Below, piece by piece: positions 51,678 to 62,100 of a stretch of DNA of 64,000 nt (positions within the stretch are counted from its first letter, which is position 1; each line of letters opens with the position of its first letter). Position numbers and translations under genes: made by a program. Below the pieces are notes generated by a model. That model was not told where the DNA came from. It did not search any database and worked only from the letters and a program-made list of their open reading frames with translations. Source of the DNA: Promicromonospora umidemergens (GTDB lineage Bacteria; Actinomycetota; Actinomycetes; Actinomycetales; Cellulomonadaceae); NCBI RefSeq assembly GCF_024171995.1, contig NZ_JAMTCT010000002.1, positions 297,428 through 361,427 on the forward strand. Direction: 5' to 3'.

Positions 51678-52958
51678 ATGACGCCTCCCCCTGCGGTGCC
51701 CGGAACGGTCCTCGCGCCGCTGGCCGCGATGCGGCAGAGCCTTCGCGAGACCTACGTCGACCTCCACAGCAACCCCGAGCTGTCCTACCAGGAGCACCGG
51801 ACGGCGGCCCTGGTCGCCGTGCGGCTCGCGGCCCTCGGCTACGTGGTGCACACGGGCATCGGCGGGACCGGTGTCGCGGGGGTGCTCGTCAACGGAGACG
51901 GCCCGTGCGTCCTGCTCCGTGCCGACATGGACGCGCTCCCGGTCACCGAGGACACCGGCCTGCCGTACGCCAGCACGGTGCGCGCCACCACGGCGGACGG
52001 CGTCGAGTCGGGGATCATGCACGCGTGCGGGCACGACGTGCACGTGACCGCGCTCCTCGGCGCGGCCGACGTGCTGGCCACGGGCCGGTCCGCGTGGTCG
52101 GGCACGCTCGTCGTCGTCTTCCAGCCCGCCGAGGAGCTGGGCACGGGCGCTCACGCCATGGTCGACGACGGCCTGTACGACCTCGTGCCCCGCCCGGACA
52201 TCGTGCTGGGGCAGCACGTGGCGCCCGTCGCGGCGGGCCTGCTCGGGGTGCACGGCGGCCCGGCGTTCGCGGGCACCGACCAGCTCGGCGTCCGGCTCGT
52301 CGGCCGCGGCGGTCACGGGTCGCGGCCCGAGACCACCGTCGACCCGGTGGTGCTGGCCGCCTCAACGGTGCTGCGACTGCAGACCATCGTCTCGCGGGAG
52401 GTGGCGGCCGGCGACGCAGCGGTCGTCACGGTGGGCATGCTCCAGGCGGGCACCAAGGAGAACATCATCCCCGACGAGGCGTACCTCGGGCTGAACATCC
52501 GCACCTTCGACGAGGCGGTGCGGACGCGGGTCCTGGCAGCGGTCGAGCGGATCGTGCAGGGCGAGGCCGCCGCAGCGGGCACCCCGCACCCACCGCAGAT
52601 CACACCCGGCGAGTCGTTCCCGCCGCTGATCAACGACCCGGCCGAGACCGAGCGCACCAGGGGCGCCCTGGCCGCGCACTTCGGCGCCGAGCAGGTCATC
52701 GACCCCGGCCCGGTGTCGGGCAGCGAGGACGTCGGCGTGCTCGCCACCGCCGTCGGCGTGCCGATCGTGTACTGGCTGCTGGGCGGCTGGGACCCCGCCG
52801 CCTTCGAGGCGGCGGCCCGGGCGGGCACCCTGGACGAGGACATCCCGTCCAACCACTCGCCCCGGTTCGCGCCGGTCCCCCACCCCACCCTGGAGACCGG
52901 CGTCGAGGCCCTCGTCGTCGCCGTCCTGGACCGCTTCGCGGCACCGTCTGACGGCTGA
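51678..52958 (+). CDS. M20-family amidohydrolase (N-acyl amino acid hydrolase type)
   Basis: 426 residues from ATG at 51678. The M20D layout: YVDLHSNPELSYQEHRTA, LLRADMDALPVTEDTGLPYAS, HACGHDVHVTALLGAA and VVVFQPAEELGTGAHAM, with the metal-binding His, Cys/Asp, Glu and later His residues; the dimerisation lid GRGGHGSRPETTVDP follows. These enzymes cleave N-acetyl or N-acyl amino acids or carry out related deacylations. It converges on the proline-racemase-like gene with a 12 bp gap. Confidence 0.93.
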   Translation: MTPPPAVPGTVLAPLAAMRQSLRETYVDLHSNPELSYQEHRTAALVAVRLAALGYVVHTGIGGTGVAGVLVNGDGPCVLLRADMDALPVTEDTGLPYASTVRATTADGVESGIMHACGHDVHVTALLGAADVLATGRSAWSGTLVVVFQPAEELGTGAHAMVDDGLYDLVPRPDIVLGQHVAPVAAGLLGVHGGPAFAGTDQLGVRLVGRGGHGSRPETTVDPVVLAASTVLRLQTIVSREVAAGDAAVVTVGMLQAGTKENIIPDEAYLGLNIRTFDEAVRTRVLAAVERIVQGEAAAAGTPHPPQITPGESFPPLINDPAETERTRGALAAHFGAEQVIDPGPVSGSEDVGVLATAVGVPIVYWLLGGWDPAAFEAAARAGTLDEDIPSNHSPRFAPVPHPTLETGVEALVVAVLDRFAAPSDG

Positions 52959-52970
52959 CGGCTGACCGCC

Positions 52971-54017
52971 CTACGCCGCCGGCCGGGGCAGGAGCACGTG
53001 CGCCAGGTCCGTGGGGTCCACCAGCGGGTCGTCCAGGTCGACGGTGATGCGCGAGTGCGCGATCAGCCGGGCCCGGCCCGTGATCGTCGAGTGCAGCGCC
53101 GCGTAGTCGCCCACCCGCGCCTCGTTCAGCACGGTGCCGACGAACCGGCTCCCGCGCGGCGAGATCGTCTCGAGCGACTCACCCTCGCGGATCTCGCCCC
53201 GGCGGGCCATCAGCGCCAGCCGCGCCGAGGTACCCGTCCCGGTCGGGCTGCGGCAGAGCACACCCGGGTGGACATAGGTGGCCGACGGCGACTCCAGATG
53301 CCCGGTCGCCACCGTCCGCACCGGACCCATGAAGTGAGCGAACGGCAGCGGGCCGACGTCGCCCAGCTCCGGGTGCACCTGCCGCAGGTCGGGCCGGGCG
53401 GCGCGGACGAAGGCGTCGCCGAAGGCGGTCAGCGCGATCTGCTCCTCCGCGCTGATGCTGAAGCCGTGCCGGGAGGCGTCGATCATGGCGTAGTACGCGC
53501 CGCTCCACACCAGGTCGAAGTCCACCCGGCCGTAGTGGGGCACCTCCACGCTCAGCCCCTCGTCCGCCACGTACGCCGGCTCGCCCTGGGTGGTGATGGA
53601 GTCGACCCGGCCGGCGTTGACCCGCGCGGTGATCAGCGCCAGGCCGGCCGGCGACTCGAGCACCACGTTCTGCAGACCCTCCTCCATGGGGATCGCCCCG
53701 CTCTGCAGGAGGGCCGTGGCGGTACAGATGGTGTTGGAGCCCGAGTACAGCGGGTAGCCCATCGCCTCCATGATGATGTAGCCAGCCTGCGCCCCGGGGC
53801 GGCTCGGCTCGACGATCAGGTCGATGGACATCGCCGGGTCGCCGTACGGCTCCGACAGCAGCAGCCGCCGCAGGCCGTCGCCCTCGTTCTGCAGGTAGCG
53901 CGCCTTCTCCAGCACGCTGGCCCCCGGCAACGGCTCGACGCCGGAGATGACGATGCGGCTGACGTCCCCGCCGGACTGGGTGTCGATCAGCTCCAGCGTG
54001 CACTCACGATGCGGCAT
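52971..54017 (-). CDS. proline racemase superfamily protein with Ser/Thr in place of catalytic cysteines
   Basis: 348 residues. The fold is recognisable from IDTQSGGDVSRIVISG, YLQNEGDGLRRLLLSEPYG, VLESPAGLALITARV and SPTGTGTSARLALMARRGE. The first catalytic position, normally MCGHG, is YSGSN (Ser92), and the second, normally DRSPCGTG, is CRSPTGTG (Thr259), with Asp replaced by Cys255. Cys/Cys pairs make racemases and epimerases, Cys/Thr pairs make trans-3-hydroxyproline dehydratases; a Ser/Thr pair does not predict either. The gene starts 13 bases before the stop of the dehydrogenase gene upstream, so both are cotranscribed. Confidence 0.9.
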   Translation of the reverse strand: MPHRECTLELIDTQSGGDVSRIVISGVEPLPGASVLEKARYLQNEGDGLRRLLLSEPYGDPAMSIDLIVEPSRPGAQAGYIIMEAMGYPLYSGSNTICTATALLQSGAIPMEEGLQNVVLESPAGLALITARVNAGRVDSITTQGEPAYVADEGLSVEVPHYGRVDFDLVWSGAYYAMIDASRHGFSISAEEQIALTAFGDAFVRAARPDLRQVHPELGDVGPLPFAHFMGPVRTVATGHLESPSATYVHPGVLCRSPTGTGTSARLALMARRGEIREGESLETISPRGSRFVGTVLNEARVGDYAALHSTITGRARLIAHSRITVDLDDPLVDPTDLAHVLLPRPAA

Positions 54018-55116
54018 GCGGCGCTCCTACGTCGTCCCAGTGGCGGTCGGGGACGACCACCAGCTTGCCGATGTAGGACTTGGCCATGAACGCGGTCTGC
54101 GCCTCGTGGAAGTCCGACAGCCGGAAGGTCCGGTCGAGCAGCGGCCGGATCGCGCCGTCCTCGATATAGCGCACCAGCCGCCGGAACGCGGTGCGCGTCC
54201 CCTGGGACGAGCCGTGCAGCTCGAGCTGCTTGAGGTACATGGTGCGCAGGTCGAGGTCGACCACCGGCCCGCCGATGGCGCCGGCCGTGGTGTAGCGGCC
54301 CTCGGGCCGGAGGATACGGAGCAGGTCGTTGAACATCGAGCCGGCCACCAGGTCGGCCACCACGTCGACCGGGCCGTCGACCACCCGTTCGACCTCGGCC
54401 ACCAGGTCGGGCGCGTCGCGCAGGACGACGTCCTGGGCGCCGATCCGGCGCAGCGCGTCCTCCTTGCCCGCGCTGGTGACGGCGTACGGCACCGCACCAC
54501 GCACCCGCGCCAGCTGGATGATCGCCGACCCGACGCCGCCGGAGGCACCGGTCACCAGGACCCGCTCGTCCTGGCCGAGCCGGGCGCGGTCGAGCATCTG
54601 CTCTGCGGTCAGGTAGGCACAGCAGAACGTCGCCAGCTCGGCGTCGGAGATCCCCGACGTGATCTCGTAGGCGTTCTCCGACGGCACCACGACGTACTCC
54701 GCGTAGCCACCGTCGCGTCCGTGGCCGATGTAGTCGATGTCCGCGAGGCTGTCGTCGCCCTCGGGACGGTTGTAGATGCTGAAGTCCACCATCACGCGCT
54801 GCCCGATCCGCCCGGTCGGCACGCCCTCGCCCACGTTGACGATGCGGCCCACCGTGTCGGTGCCCTGGATCCGGGGGAACGTCAGCGTGGACCGGCCGCG
54901 CCGCCAGGTGGACACCTCTGCGGCGTCGGTCTCGCTGCCGTAGGCACCCTCGCGCACCCACACGTCGGTGTTGTTCATGCCGCAGGCGTACACGTCGATC
55001 AGCACCTCGCCGGCGTCCGGCGCGGGCGTCGGCACGTCGTCCCGGTAGACCAGCTGGTCGAGGTCACCGTGGCCGACGAGCTGCACCGCCTTCATCACCT
55101 CAGGGATCGCTGCCAT
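54004..55116 (-). CDS. zinc-type medium-chain alcohol dehydrogenase family protein
   Basis: 370 residues. VYACGMNNTDVWVREG and FPRIQGTDTVGRIVNVGEG form the catalytic domain; the nucleotide site is TGASGGVGSAIIQLA. The Cys in ACGMNNTD corresponds to the catalytic zinc ligand, but no four-cysteine structural zinc lobe is present. Overlaps the start of the proline-racemase-like gene, so the two probably act in one pathway, perhaps catabolism of an amino- or hydroxy-acid; the substrate is unknown. Confidence 0.88.
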   Translation of the reverse strand: MAAIPEVMKAVQLVGHGDLDQLVYRDDVPTPAPDAGEVLIDVYACGMNNTDVWVREGAYGSETDAAEVSTWRRGRSTLTFPRIQGTDTVGRIVNVGEGVPTGRIGQRVMVDFSIYNRPEGDDSLADIDYIGHGRDGGYAEYVVVPSENAYEITSGISDAELATFCCAYLTAEQMLDRARLGQDERVLVTGASGGVGSAIIQLARVRGAVPYAVTSAGKEDALRRIGAQDVVLRDAPDLVAEVERVVDGPVDVVADLVAGSMFNDLLRILRPEGRYTTAGAIGGPVVDLDLRTMYLKQLELHGSSQGTRTAFRRLVRYIEDGAIRPLLDRTFRLSDFHEAQTAFMAKSYIGKLVVVPDRHWDDVGAPHAAS

Positions 55117-55224
55117 CTTTCGAGTCTAGGGGCGCAGGTTCCGAGGTCGCATGCGCGGAGCTGGCCGCGCCGCACCGCTCGCCGGGCCTTCTCAACCGGT
55201 GCCCAGCATGGTTGGCTTCCGCTC

Positions 55225-55698
55225 GTGGAGATCATCGTCACCAGCATCGTCGCAGTCGTCGGAACGTTGCTCGGCTCGCTGGCGACGCACTACTTCCAGC
55301 GGCGGAACCGGGCCGACGCCGAGCGTTTCGAGCGCAACGAACGCCTGCGCCAGGAGCGGGTCAGCGCCTACACGACGTACGGCGGCGCGCTCGTCAGCCT
55401 GCGCCGGGCACAGATCGACCGCTGGTACGCGGTCCACGAGGAGCGCCAGAGCGCTGACCCCGACGCGATCCGCTACGAGACCTACCGGCTGCGGACGAGC
55501 GCGCTCGAGGCGATGTTCCGGGTCCAGCTCGTCACCGAGTCCGGGGAGCTGATCGAGCAGGCGCAGCAGGCGATCGACAGCGTCGACCGCCTGAGCCTGC
55601 GCACCCCTGCGGAAGAGTTCAAGGACGCCCGCGACGTGTCCAGGCAGGGCATCTTCCGCTTCGTGGAGGCAGCGCGGAAGCACGTCGAGGTGGCGTAG
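55225..55698 (+). CDS. membrane-anchored hypothetical protein
   Basis: 157 residues from GTG at 55225. One N-terminal helix (IIVTSIVAVVGTLLGSLATHYF) followed by a basic stretch QRRNRADAERFERNERLRQERV and a helical body with Glu, Arg and Tyr. This layout is common among small actinobacterial proteins of unknown role. Cytoplasmic body by the positive-inside rule. Confidence 0.68.
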   Translation: MEIIVTSIVAVVGTLLGSLATHYFQRRNRADAERFERNERLRQERVSAYTTYGGALVSLRRAQIDRWYAVHEERQSADPDAIRYETYRLRTSALEAMFRVQLVTESGELIEQAQQAIDSVDRLSLRTPAEEFKDARDVSRQGIFRFVEAARKHVEVA

Positions 55699-55776
55699 CG
55701 GGCGATCCGATCAACTTCCCTCGAGATGACGCACGCTCAGGGTCAGCCCCGCCTGGTCCAGAGTCCCGGATCGTCG

Positions 55777-56145
55777 TCAGCGACCGGTGCGCACAGCTCG
55801 CAGGCCTCGTTCCAGACCCTCAGGTAGTTCCTCGACGATCTCGCTACCGGGCTGACCGGGGTACGGGAGCTGAAGCAGGAACGACGCCCTGATCACGTTG
55901 TCGACGTCCGGGTCATCACGTCCGAACCAATCGTCGAGGAAGACGAGCAGGGCCCGCCAGTCGAGTTCGACGGCTGCACCCGTCTTGCTGGCGACGTATG
56001 CGGCCAGCACCTCAGGGGCGACCTCGACCGCCAGGAAGACGTAGGCGAATCCGTCGTTCCCGTCGTCGAGATAGCCTTCGAGCTGGTCTCGAAAGTAGGC
56101 GAAGTCGTTCGCAAGCTCGCGTGCGAACCGTTCACTGGCTTCCAT
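55777..56145 (-). CDS. immunity protein candidate for the adjacent RHS toxin
   Basis: 122 residues from ATG at 56145, which shares bases with the RHS stop codon (TGATG); GGAGTGGGG lies just upstream. An acidic helical protein with NDFAYFRDQLEGYLDD, LAAYVASKTG and LLVFLDDWFGRDDPDVDNVIRASFLLQLP. The D..V.NVI..SFL..LP pattern recalls DUF7674-like proteins found beside toxins. Acidity, size, strand and coupling are those expected of a cognate immunity protein of a polymorphic toxin. Not homologous in any evident way to the two orphan genes at 1106-2139. Confidence 0.8.
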   Translation of the reverse strand: MEASERFARELANDFAYFRDQLEGYLDDGNDGFAYVFLAVEVAPEVLAAYVASKTGAAVELDWRALLVFLDDWFGRDDPDVDNVIRASFLLQLPYPGQPGSEIVEELPEGLERGLRAVRTGR

Positions 56146-59100
56146 CAGCACCCCACTCCATAATCTCCCCAGCCGCCCTTGTACCTACCCGCGTGCGCAT
56201 CATCGATCGCCTGGATCATCCCCTGTGCGGTCCGACGGTCTTCCGGACTGAGCACGATCGTCTGCTTCTTGCCGCCCTTCGGCTTGTGTGTCGCTGTGCC
56301 TGCCAGCAGGTTGGTGAGCCTGGCCCGGTACGGGGTGGTGCTGGCCACGTGATCCGTGTCGCCGACCAGTTCTCCGGTAAGGACCTGGTGGTTGGCTGCG
56401 GCCAGAGCCGTCCCGTCGCCGATGGGGTTCACGCCGCCGACACCGTGAGACATCGCGTTGACGAGATTCTGCAGGAACGGGTTCTCGAGATCGTTGTGGA
56501 CCAGCAGCGCCGCATCGTCCGCGCCGGCAGCCACATAGTAGGTGTGGTCCTGGTCGACCGTGAGGTTGTGCACCGTCGCGCGCTCGCGCTCGACGTCGAC
56601 GTGCACCACCTGGACCCAGGTGCCGGCGCTGGTCTTGAGCCACTGGCCGGACCGAAGATCGATCGCCTCGACCCATGTCTCCTGCTCAGGACTCCAGAAC
56701 GGGTGCCCGTCGGTGGCGACGATCTTCTGCTCGTCACCGTCGGCATCACGGACCGTGAGCGTCACCAGGGTCTTCTCACCGCTGCCGGTGATGTGCGCGG
56801 TGACCAGGCGACCACCTGCCCTGTCGCCGGTCGTCTCACCGGCAGCCAAGACCTCGTCTCCCGGCCCGACGTCCTCGATCGGCTTTCGAGTGCCGTCCGC
56901 GAGGAGCACCAGGGTGCCAGGCACGAAGCTGTTGACCGGACAGCTCGGTGCGGGTTCGTCAACCCTTCCCGCATCCCCCTGGCCCGTCGTATCGGCCTTC
57001 TTCTTGGCGGCGTCGGCGCGCGCCTTCGCCTTCGCCTCCGCCGCCAGCTGCTTGATCTTGGCGTCCGCAGCGGCCTTCGCCTTTGCCGCCTTCGCGGCGG
57101 CCTCTCGCGCTGCCTTCGCAGCCGCCGCCTTTGCCGCCTCCGCCGCCTGTTTCGCCTTCTTGGCGCCGGACAGGATCTGCTCGGCCCATCTGAGCTCGCT
57201 GGAGAAAGTCATCACGGCCTTGCCGGCCTTGTAGATGGCCTCGCCGATCTTCGCCGCCTTGAAGATCTTGCCCCACGGCAGCGCGCCGACGACGAGCATC
57301 ACGCAGGCGCCGAGGTCGCCGTCGAGGCAGTTCATGAGGTCGTTGATCCCCAGGAACTCCATGAGGACCTGCCCACCGGCCTCCAGGATCACGTCGAGCA
57401 TCGACTTCCCCTGGAGCGCCTGTGCCTCAGCGATCTCCTCAGCGCTCGGCCCCTCCACCTCCGCGCCGGGGTCGTTGGGGTTGGAGGTGGTACTACCGCC
57501 CGTAGGCCCCTCCAGCTCCCGTTCGCCCGTCGGGTCCGTGTAGACCATCGGGTTGCCGCCCGCGAACGCGTACGGCGACGAGCCGATCGGCTGGGCGCCG
57601 GCCGGGTCCTTGGTCGAGAACCGCCCCGTGCCCGGGTCGTAGTTCCGGGCCCGCATGGCGTAGTTGCCCTCGCCGGTGGTCGAGTCCTGGTAGGCACCCT
57701 GGAACTGCATCGGGTTTCGGATCTCAGCGGTCGGTTCGGCCTCCTCGGACGCCGCCTCGTCTGCGCCACCACTGTCCGGCCCACCACCGTCCGGCCCACC
57801 GCCGCCCGCCTCCTTCGCGACGGCCCCGGCGAGCGTCTCCCCCTGCCGCGGGTTGCCGAACGGGTCGTAGTCGTAGCCCTGCTCGACCTGCCCGTCCGCC
57901 GACAGCATGTTCGCCACGCCACCCAGCCAGTCGTGGGTGTACGAGTGCGCCCCGCCCTGCGTCTCCAGCAGCGCCAGCGGCTCGTCGGTCGGCCCGTAGG
58001 CGAACGCCTGCCGGCTGAGCACCGCCCCGCTCGCACCGGTCATCGTGTCGACGGCGATGTTCTCCAGCGACCCGTTCGTGTCCCAGGCCCAGTGCCGCGT
58101 CTTGGCACCCGCCCCGATCCCCGAGACGGCGTCGAGGCGCATACGTGTCGCGTCGTACGTGTACCGGGTGGAGACCCCGCCGACGTTCGCCTCGGCCAGC
58201 GTGCTGTCGAGGTTGTACTCGAGCCGGTCGTCGCCCGCACGCGTCTGGTTGCCCAGCACGTCGTACGCGTAGTCCTTGCGGTCGACCCCCTCCTTGCCGA
58301 CCACGAGCTCCCGGACCAGCTGGCTCGCGTCGTCGTACGAGTAGCGCGTCACGTCGTGGCCCGCCGAGCCGGACCGCTTCTGCTCGGTCCGGTTGCCGAG
58401 CAGGTCGTACTCGTACGAGATCCGCCCCGCGTCCTTGCTGTGGCGGTCGCACTCCTGCGCCGCATAGCAGGCGGTGGTCACCCGGTTCGCGTCGTCGTAC
58501 GCGTAGGCGACGGCCTCCGTTACGCCGCCGCGCGTCGTCCTGACCTGGGTCGGGTTGCCCACCGGGTCGAGCGTGAGGTCGAACGCGGACACCGGATCCT
58601 GCACGCCCTCGACGGGATCGCCCGTACGCTCGGTGCCGATCGAGGTGAGCCGGCCCGCTTCGTCGTACTCCCGCTGCTCGATGAGGCCCGTCGATGCCGG
58701 CAGGGTGGTCGCCGTCCGGCGCCCGGCGACGTCGTACGCGTACTCCCACTTCGCCGTGCTGCCGCCCGTGGAGCCGCCGGACGCCGTCGTGGAGGCGAGC
58801 CGCGAGTCGTCGTCGTACGTCGAGGCGATCTGGGTGCCGTCGGGATACGTCCGCTCGGTGATGTTCCCGCGCTGGTCGTACCCGTAGGTGAAGGTCTCGG
58901 TCGGCTGGTTCGGCTCCTCACGGACCACCTTGGTGATCTGGTCCTCGTCGTCGTACGTCACCGTACGCACGCCCAGCGGGTCGCCGTACGAGGTCGTCCG
59001 GTCCTTCGCGTCGTAGCCGTAGGTGTACTCCGGCCCCGCGGAGCCGACCTGCTGGCTGGTCAGGCGGCTGCGCAGGTCGTACTCGGAGGTGATGGTGCGC

Positions 59101-62100
59101 TCGGTGCGCTCGGCGTCGGACAGCTCGTCCAGGTCCTCGTGCCGGTCGGTGGTGATGCTCCGGAGGGCGTTCGACTCGGCGTCGTACCCTATGTGCGCGG
59201 TGCGGCCCAGCGGGTCGGTGGTGGTCGCGGGCCGGCCGGCGTCGTCGTACGTGATGCGCGAGCGTCCACCCTGCGGGTCGCGCACGCCGACCACCCGGCC
59301 GTCGTCGTCGTAGCTGAGCACCGTCGCGAAGGCCTTGCTGAAGATCGGTAGCGTCGGCGCGTCCGGCTGCCGCACGTGGCTGATCTGGTCGTCTTCGCGG
59401 TAGGCGTAGTGGGTGGTCCCGCCGCGCGCGTCGGTCAGCTCGGTGGGCCGGCTGTTCGCGTCGTACGTCATCGACGTCGTGTTGCCGAGCGGGTCGATCT
59501 CCTTGGTCCGGTTGCCCACGAGGTCGTACTCGAACCGCGTGGTAAACCGGTCCTTCTCCGCGCCTTCTACGTTTCCGCGCGGCTCCGTCACCGCGGCGAG
59601 CAGCCCGTCGTCGGTGTACGCGTAGGTGGTGATCCCGCCGGTCGGCGAGGTCTCCTTGATCTTGTTGCCCGCCGCGTCGTACTCGGTGCGGGTCGTCTTG
59701 TTCCCCGAGTCCGTCCGCTCGGTCTGCCGGCCGTTCTTGTCGTACCCCATCCTGGTGGTACGGCCCTTGGTGTCCGTGACCGAGTCGACCTGGCCGGTGT
59801 TGCTCCGCTCGAAGCTGGACGTCTTGTTCAGCTCGTTGATCGACGCCGTCGTGCGGTCCAGCGCGTCGACCTTGATGTCCCGGTCCGTGTGCCCGCCGCC
59901 CGGGTACGGCATCCGCATCCGGACCGGGTTGTCGTTCGCGTCGTAGAAGTACTCGGTGGTGAAGTCCGCCCTGTTCGCGCCCGGCACGTTGCCTCGCGGC
60001 GACGTCACCGTCTTGACCAGGCCCTTCGCGTCGTACGTGTACGACGTCGTCAGGTCGTCACCCTTCATCTTCACGCTCTCGGACTCGCGCCGTCCGGCGT
60101 CCGTGTAGGCGAAGGTCATCACCCGGCCGCCACCCTCGACCCGCGACTGCAGGCCGTTGTCGAGGTACCTCGTCCTGGTGACGGCGCCCTCGGGCGAGAT
60201 CTGGTGGGTGAGCCGGCCGACGTCGTCGTAGACCGTGCGCCAGTCATGGTGCTTGCCGGGCTCCTCGAGCCGGACCACACGGTCCTGCTCGTCGTAGTGC
60301 GTCTCGGCCGTGTAGTGCCGCCGCTGGCGCGGGTCAGCAGTACCCCGTGGGTCCGTTGCCGCGACCTGTCGGCCGGTCCTGTCGTAGAAGTACTCGCTGC
60401 GGCGCCCCTCCGGCGAGACGACGGCGGACTGCAGCCCGGCGTTCTCCTCGCCGTCCGGCAGGTACTCGTACCGCGTGACCTTGTCCCGCTGGTCGGTCGT
60501 GGAGGTGAGCAGGCCACGGTCGTCGTAGGCGTGCGTGATGTCGTTGCCCTCGGCATCGACGCTGCGGACCAGCTCGTCGAACTCGTTGTACGTGTTCTTC
60601 CAGACGTTCCCGTTGGCGTCCGTGTACTCGATCGGGTTGTTCCGGGCGTCGTACTTCGTCTTCTCGTCGAAGCCCTGCGGGGCGACGGCCTGCGTCGGGT
60701 TGCCCCGGTCGTCGAACCGCACCACGTGCTGGTACTGGTTGCCGTTGACCACGAGGTTGCGGTCGAGGCGCCGGTTGTAGCGGTGGTTGTCGGCGTCGCC
60801 CGTGCTGCGCTGGCTGTAGATCAGCACGTTGCCGTGGTAGCCGTCGTAGATCGAGATGTCGTCCGCGTCGGTGCTGCGCGCCTCCTGCTTCTCGGCGTCC
60901 CACGCGAATGACATCTGAGCGCCGACGCCGTCCCGCTGCGCGACCACGCGCCCTCCGGTGCCGTACTCGTTGTGCACGATGACCACCTCGTGCGGGTCGA
61001 CCACCTGCGCGAGCCTGCCCTCGGCCTCGTACCGGTACTGCCACTCGTTCCCTCGGGCGTCCTCGACCTCGGTGAGCAGGCCGTCGGTGTACTCGAAGCG
61101 CACCTGGCGACGGTCCGGGAGGGAGAGCTTCTCGATCAGCCCGTCCACGAGGTGCGCGACGGCGGTGCGCCCGGAGGCGTCGGTGATCGTGATCTCGTCG
61201 CGGTCCTCGTCCTTGCCCTTGTCGTCGACCTCGACGTAGGCCAGGCGGACACCGTCGTCCCGTGGGCTGAGCACGGCGCTGAGCCGGCCCGCCGCCCCGA
61301 ACTCGTACGTCACCTGCTGCGGCGTGACCAGCTCCCAGCCGTCGCCGTCCCGCTTCAGGTCGGATCGCACGCCCGGCGGGCGCGTGTAGCCGTCGCCGTC
61401 CGGGGTGTAGAGCGCCTCGGCGCCGTCCTCGGCGCGCACGATGACGCCGTCGTCCGTCTCCGTGACGCGCATGTCGTAGGACCACGCCCAGCCGACGCCG
61501 AACGGGCCCTGGCGGTTGTTCGCCGAGGAGTACGTGCGTGCGCTGGCGAACGGGATGCCGAACGACGCCATCTGCAGGTCCCGCTCGACGCGGACGAACG
61601 CGCCGGTACCCGTGTTGACGCCCACGCCACGCTGCGCCTGCCCGACGGAGGTCGGCGCCAGCGCGTTCTCGCACCCGCAGCCGGCGGCCTGGTCGTCCGG
61701 GATGCTCGGCGGCAGGATCGTCGCGCGCGGCCGGGCCTCGCCCGACGCCTCCGAGACCACCTCGTCGCCGCCCGGCAGCACTGCCGCGACCGTCACGAAG
61801 TAGTTCTTGTCCTCCTCGAGCTCCCAGCCGTCCTCTGTTCCGAAGCTGCGGCAGAAGTCGGCGCTGCCGCAGAACCGCGGCCCTTCCAGCTCCGCGCGGG
61901 TGAGCCGCACCGACTCCTGCTCGGTCTGGTCGCCCTCCTCGTACAGCCGCACGACGGCGTCCGTCCAGCCCGGGTCGACGTCACCGTCGTCGAAGTAGAG
62001 GACCACGGACGTGTCGCCGAGCAGGAAGCCCGGACGCAGGTCCAGCCCGTCGAAGCCCCCTGCGGCAGCGAGCTGCCGGACCGGAGAGGTGAGCGTGCGC

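Noticed and set aside
55998..59351. A 1117-codon plus-strand open frame opposite the RHS gene
   Set aside because: Antisense shadow of a clear RHS coding sequence; no protein-like motifs.
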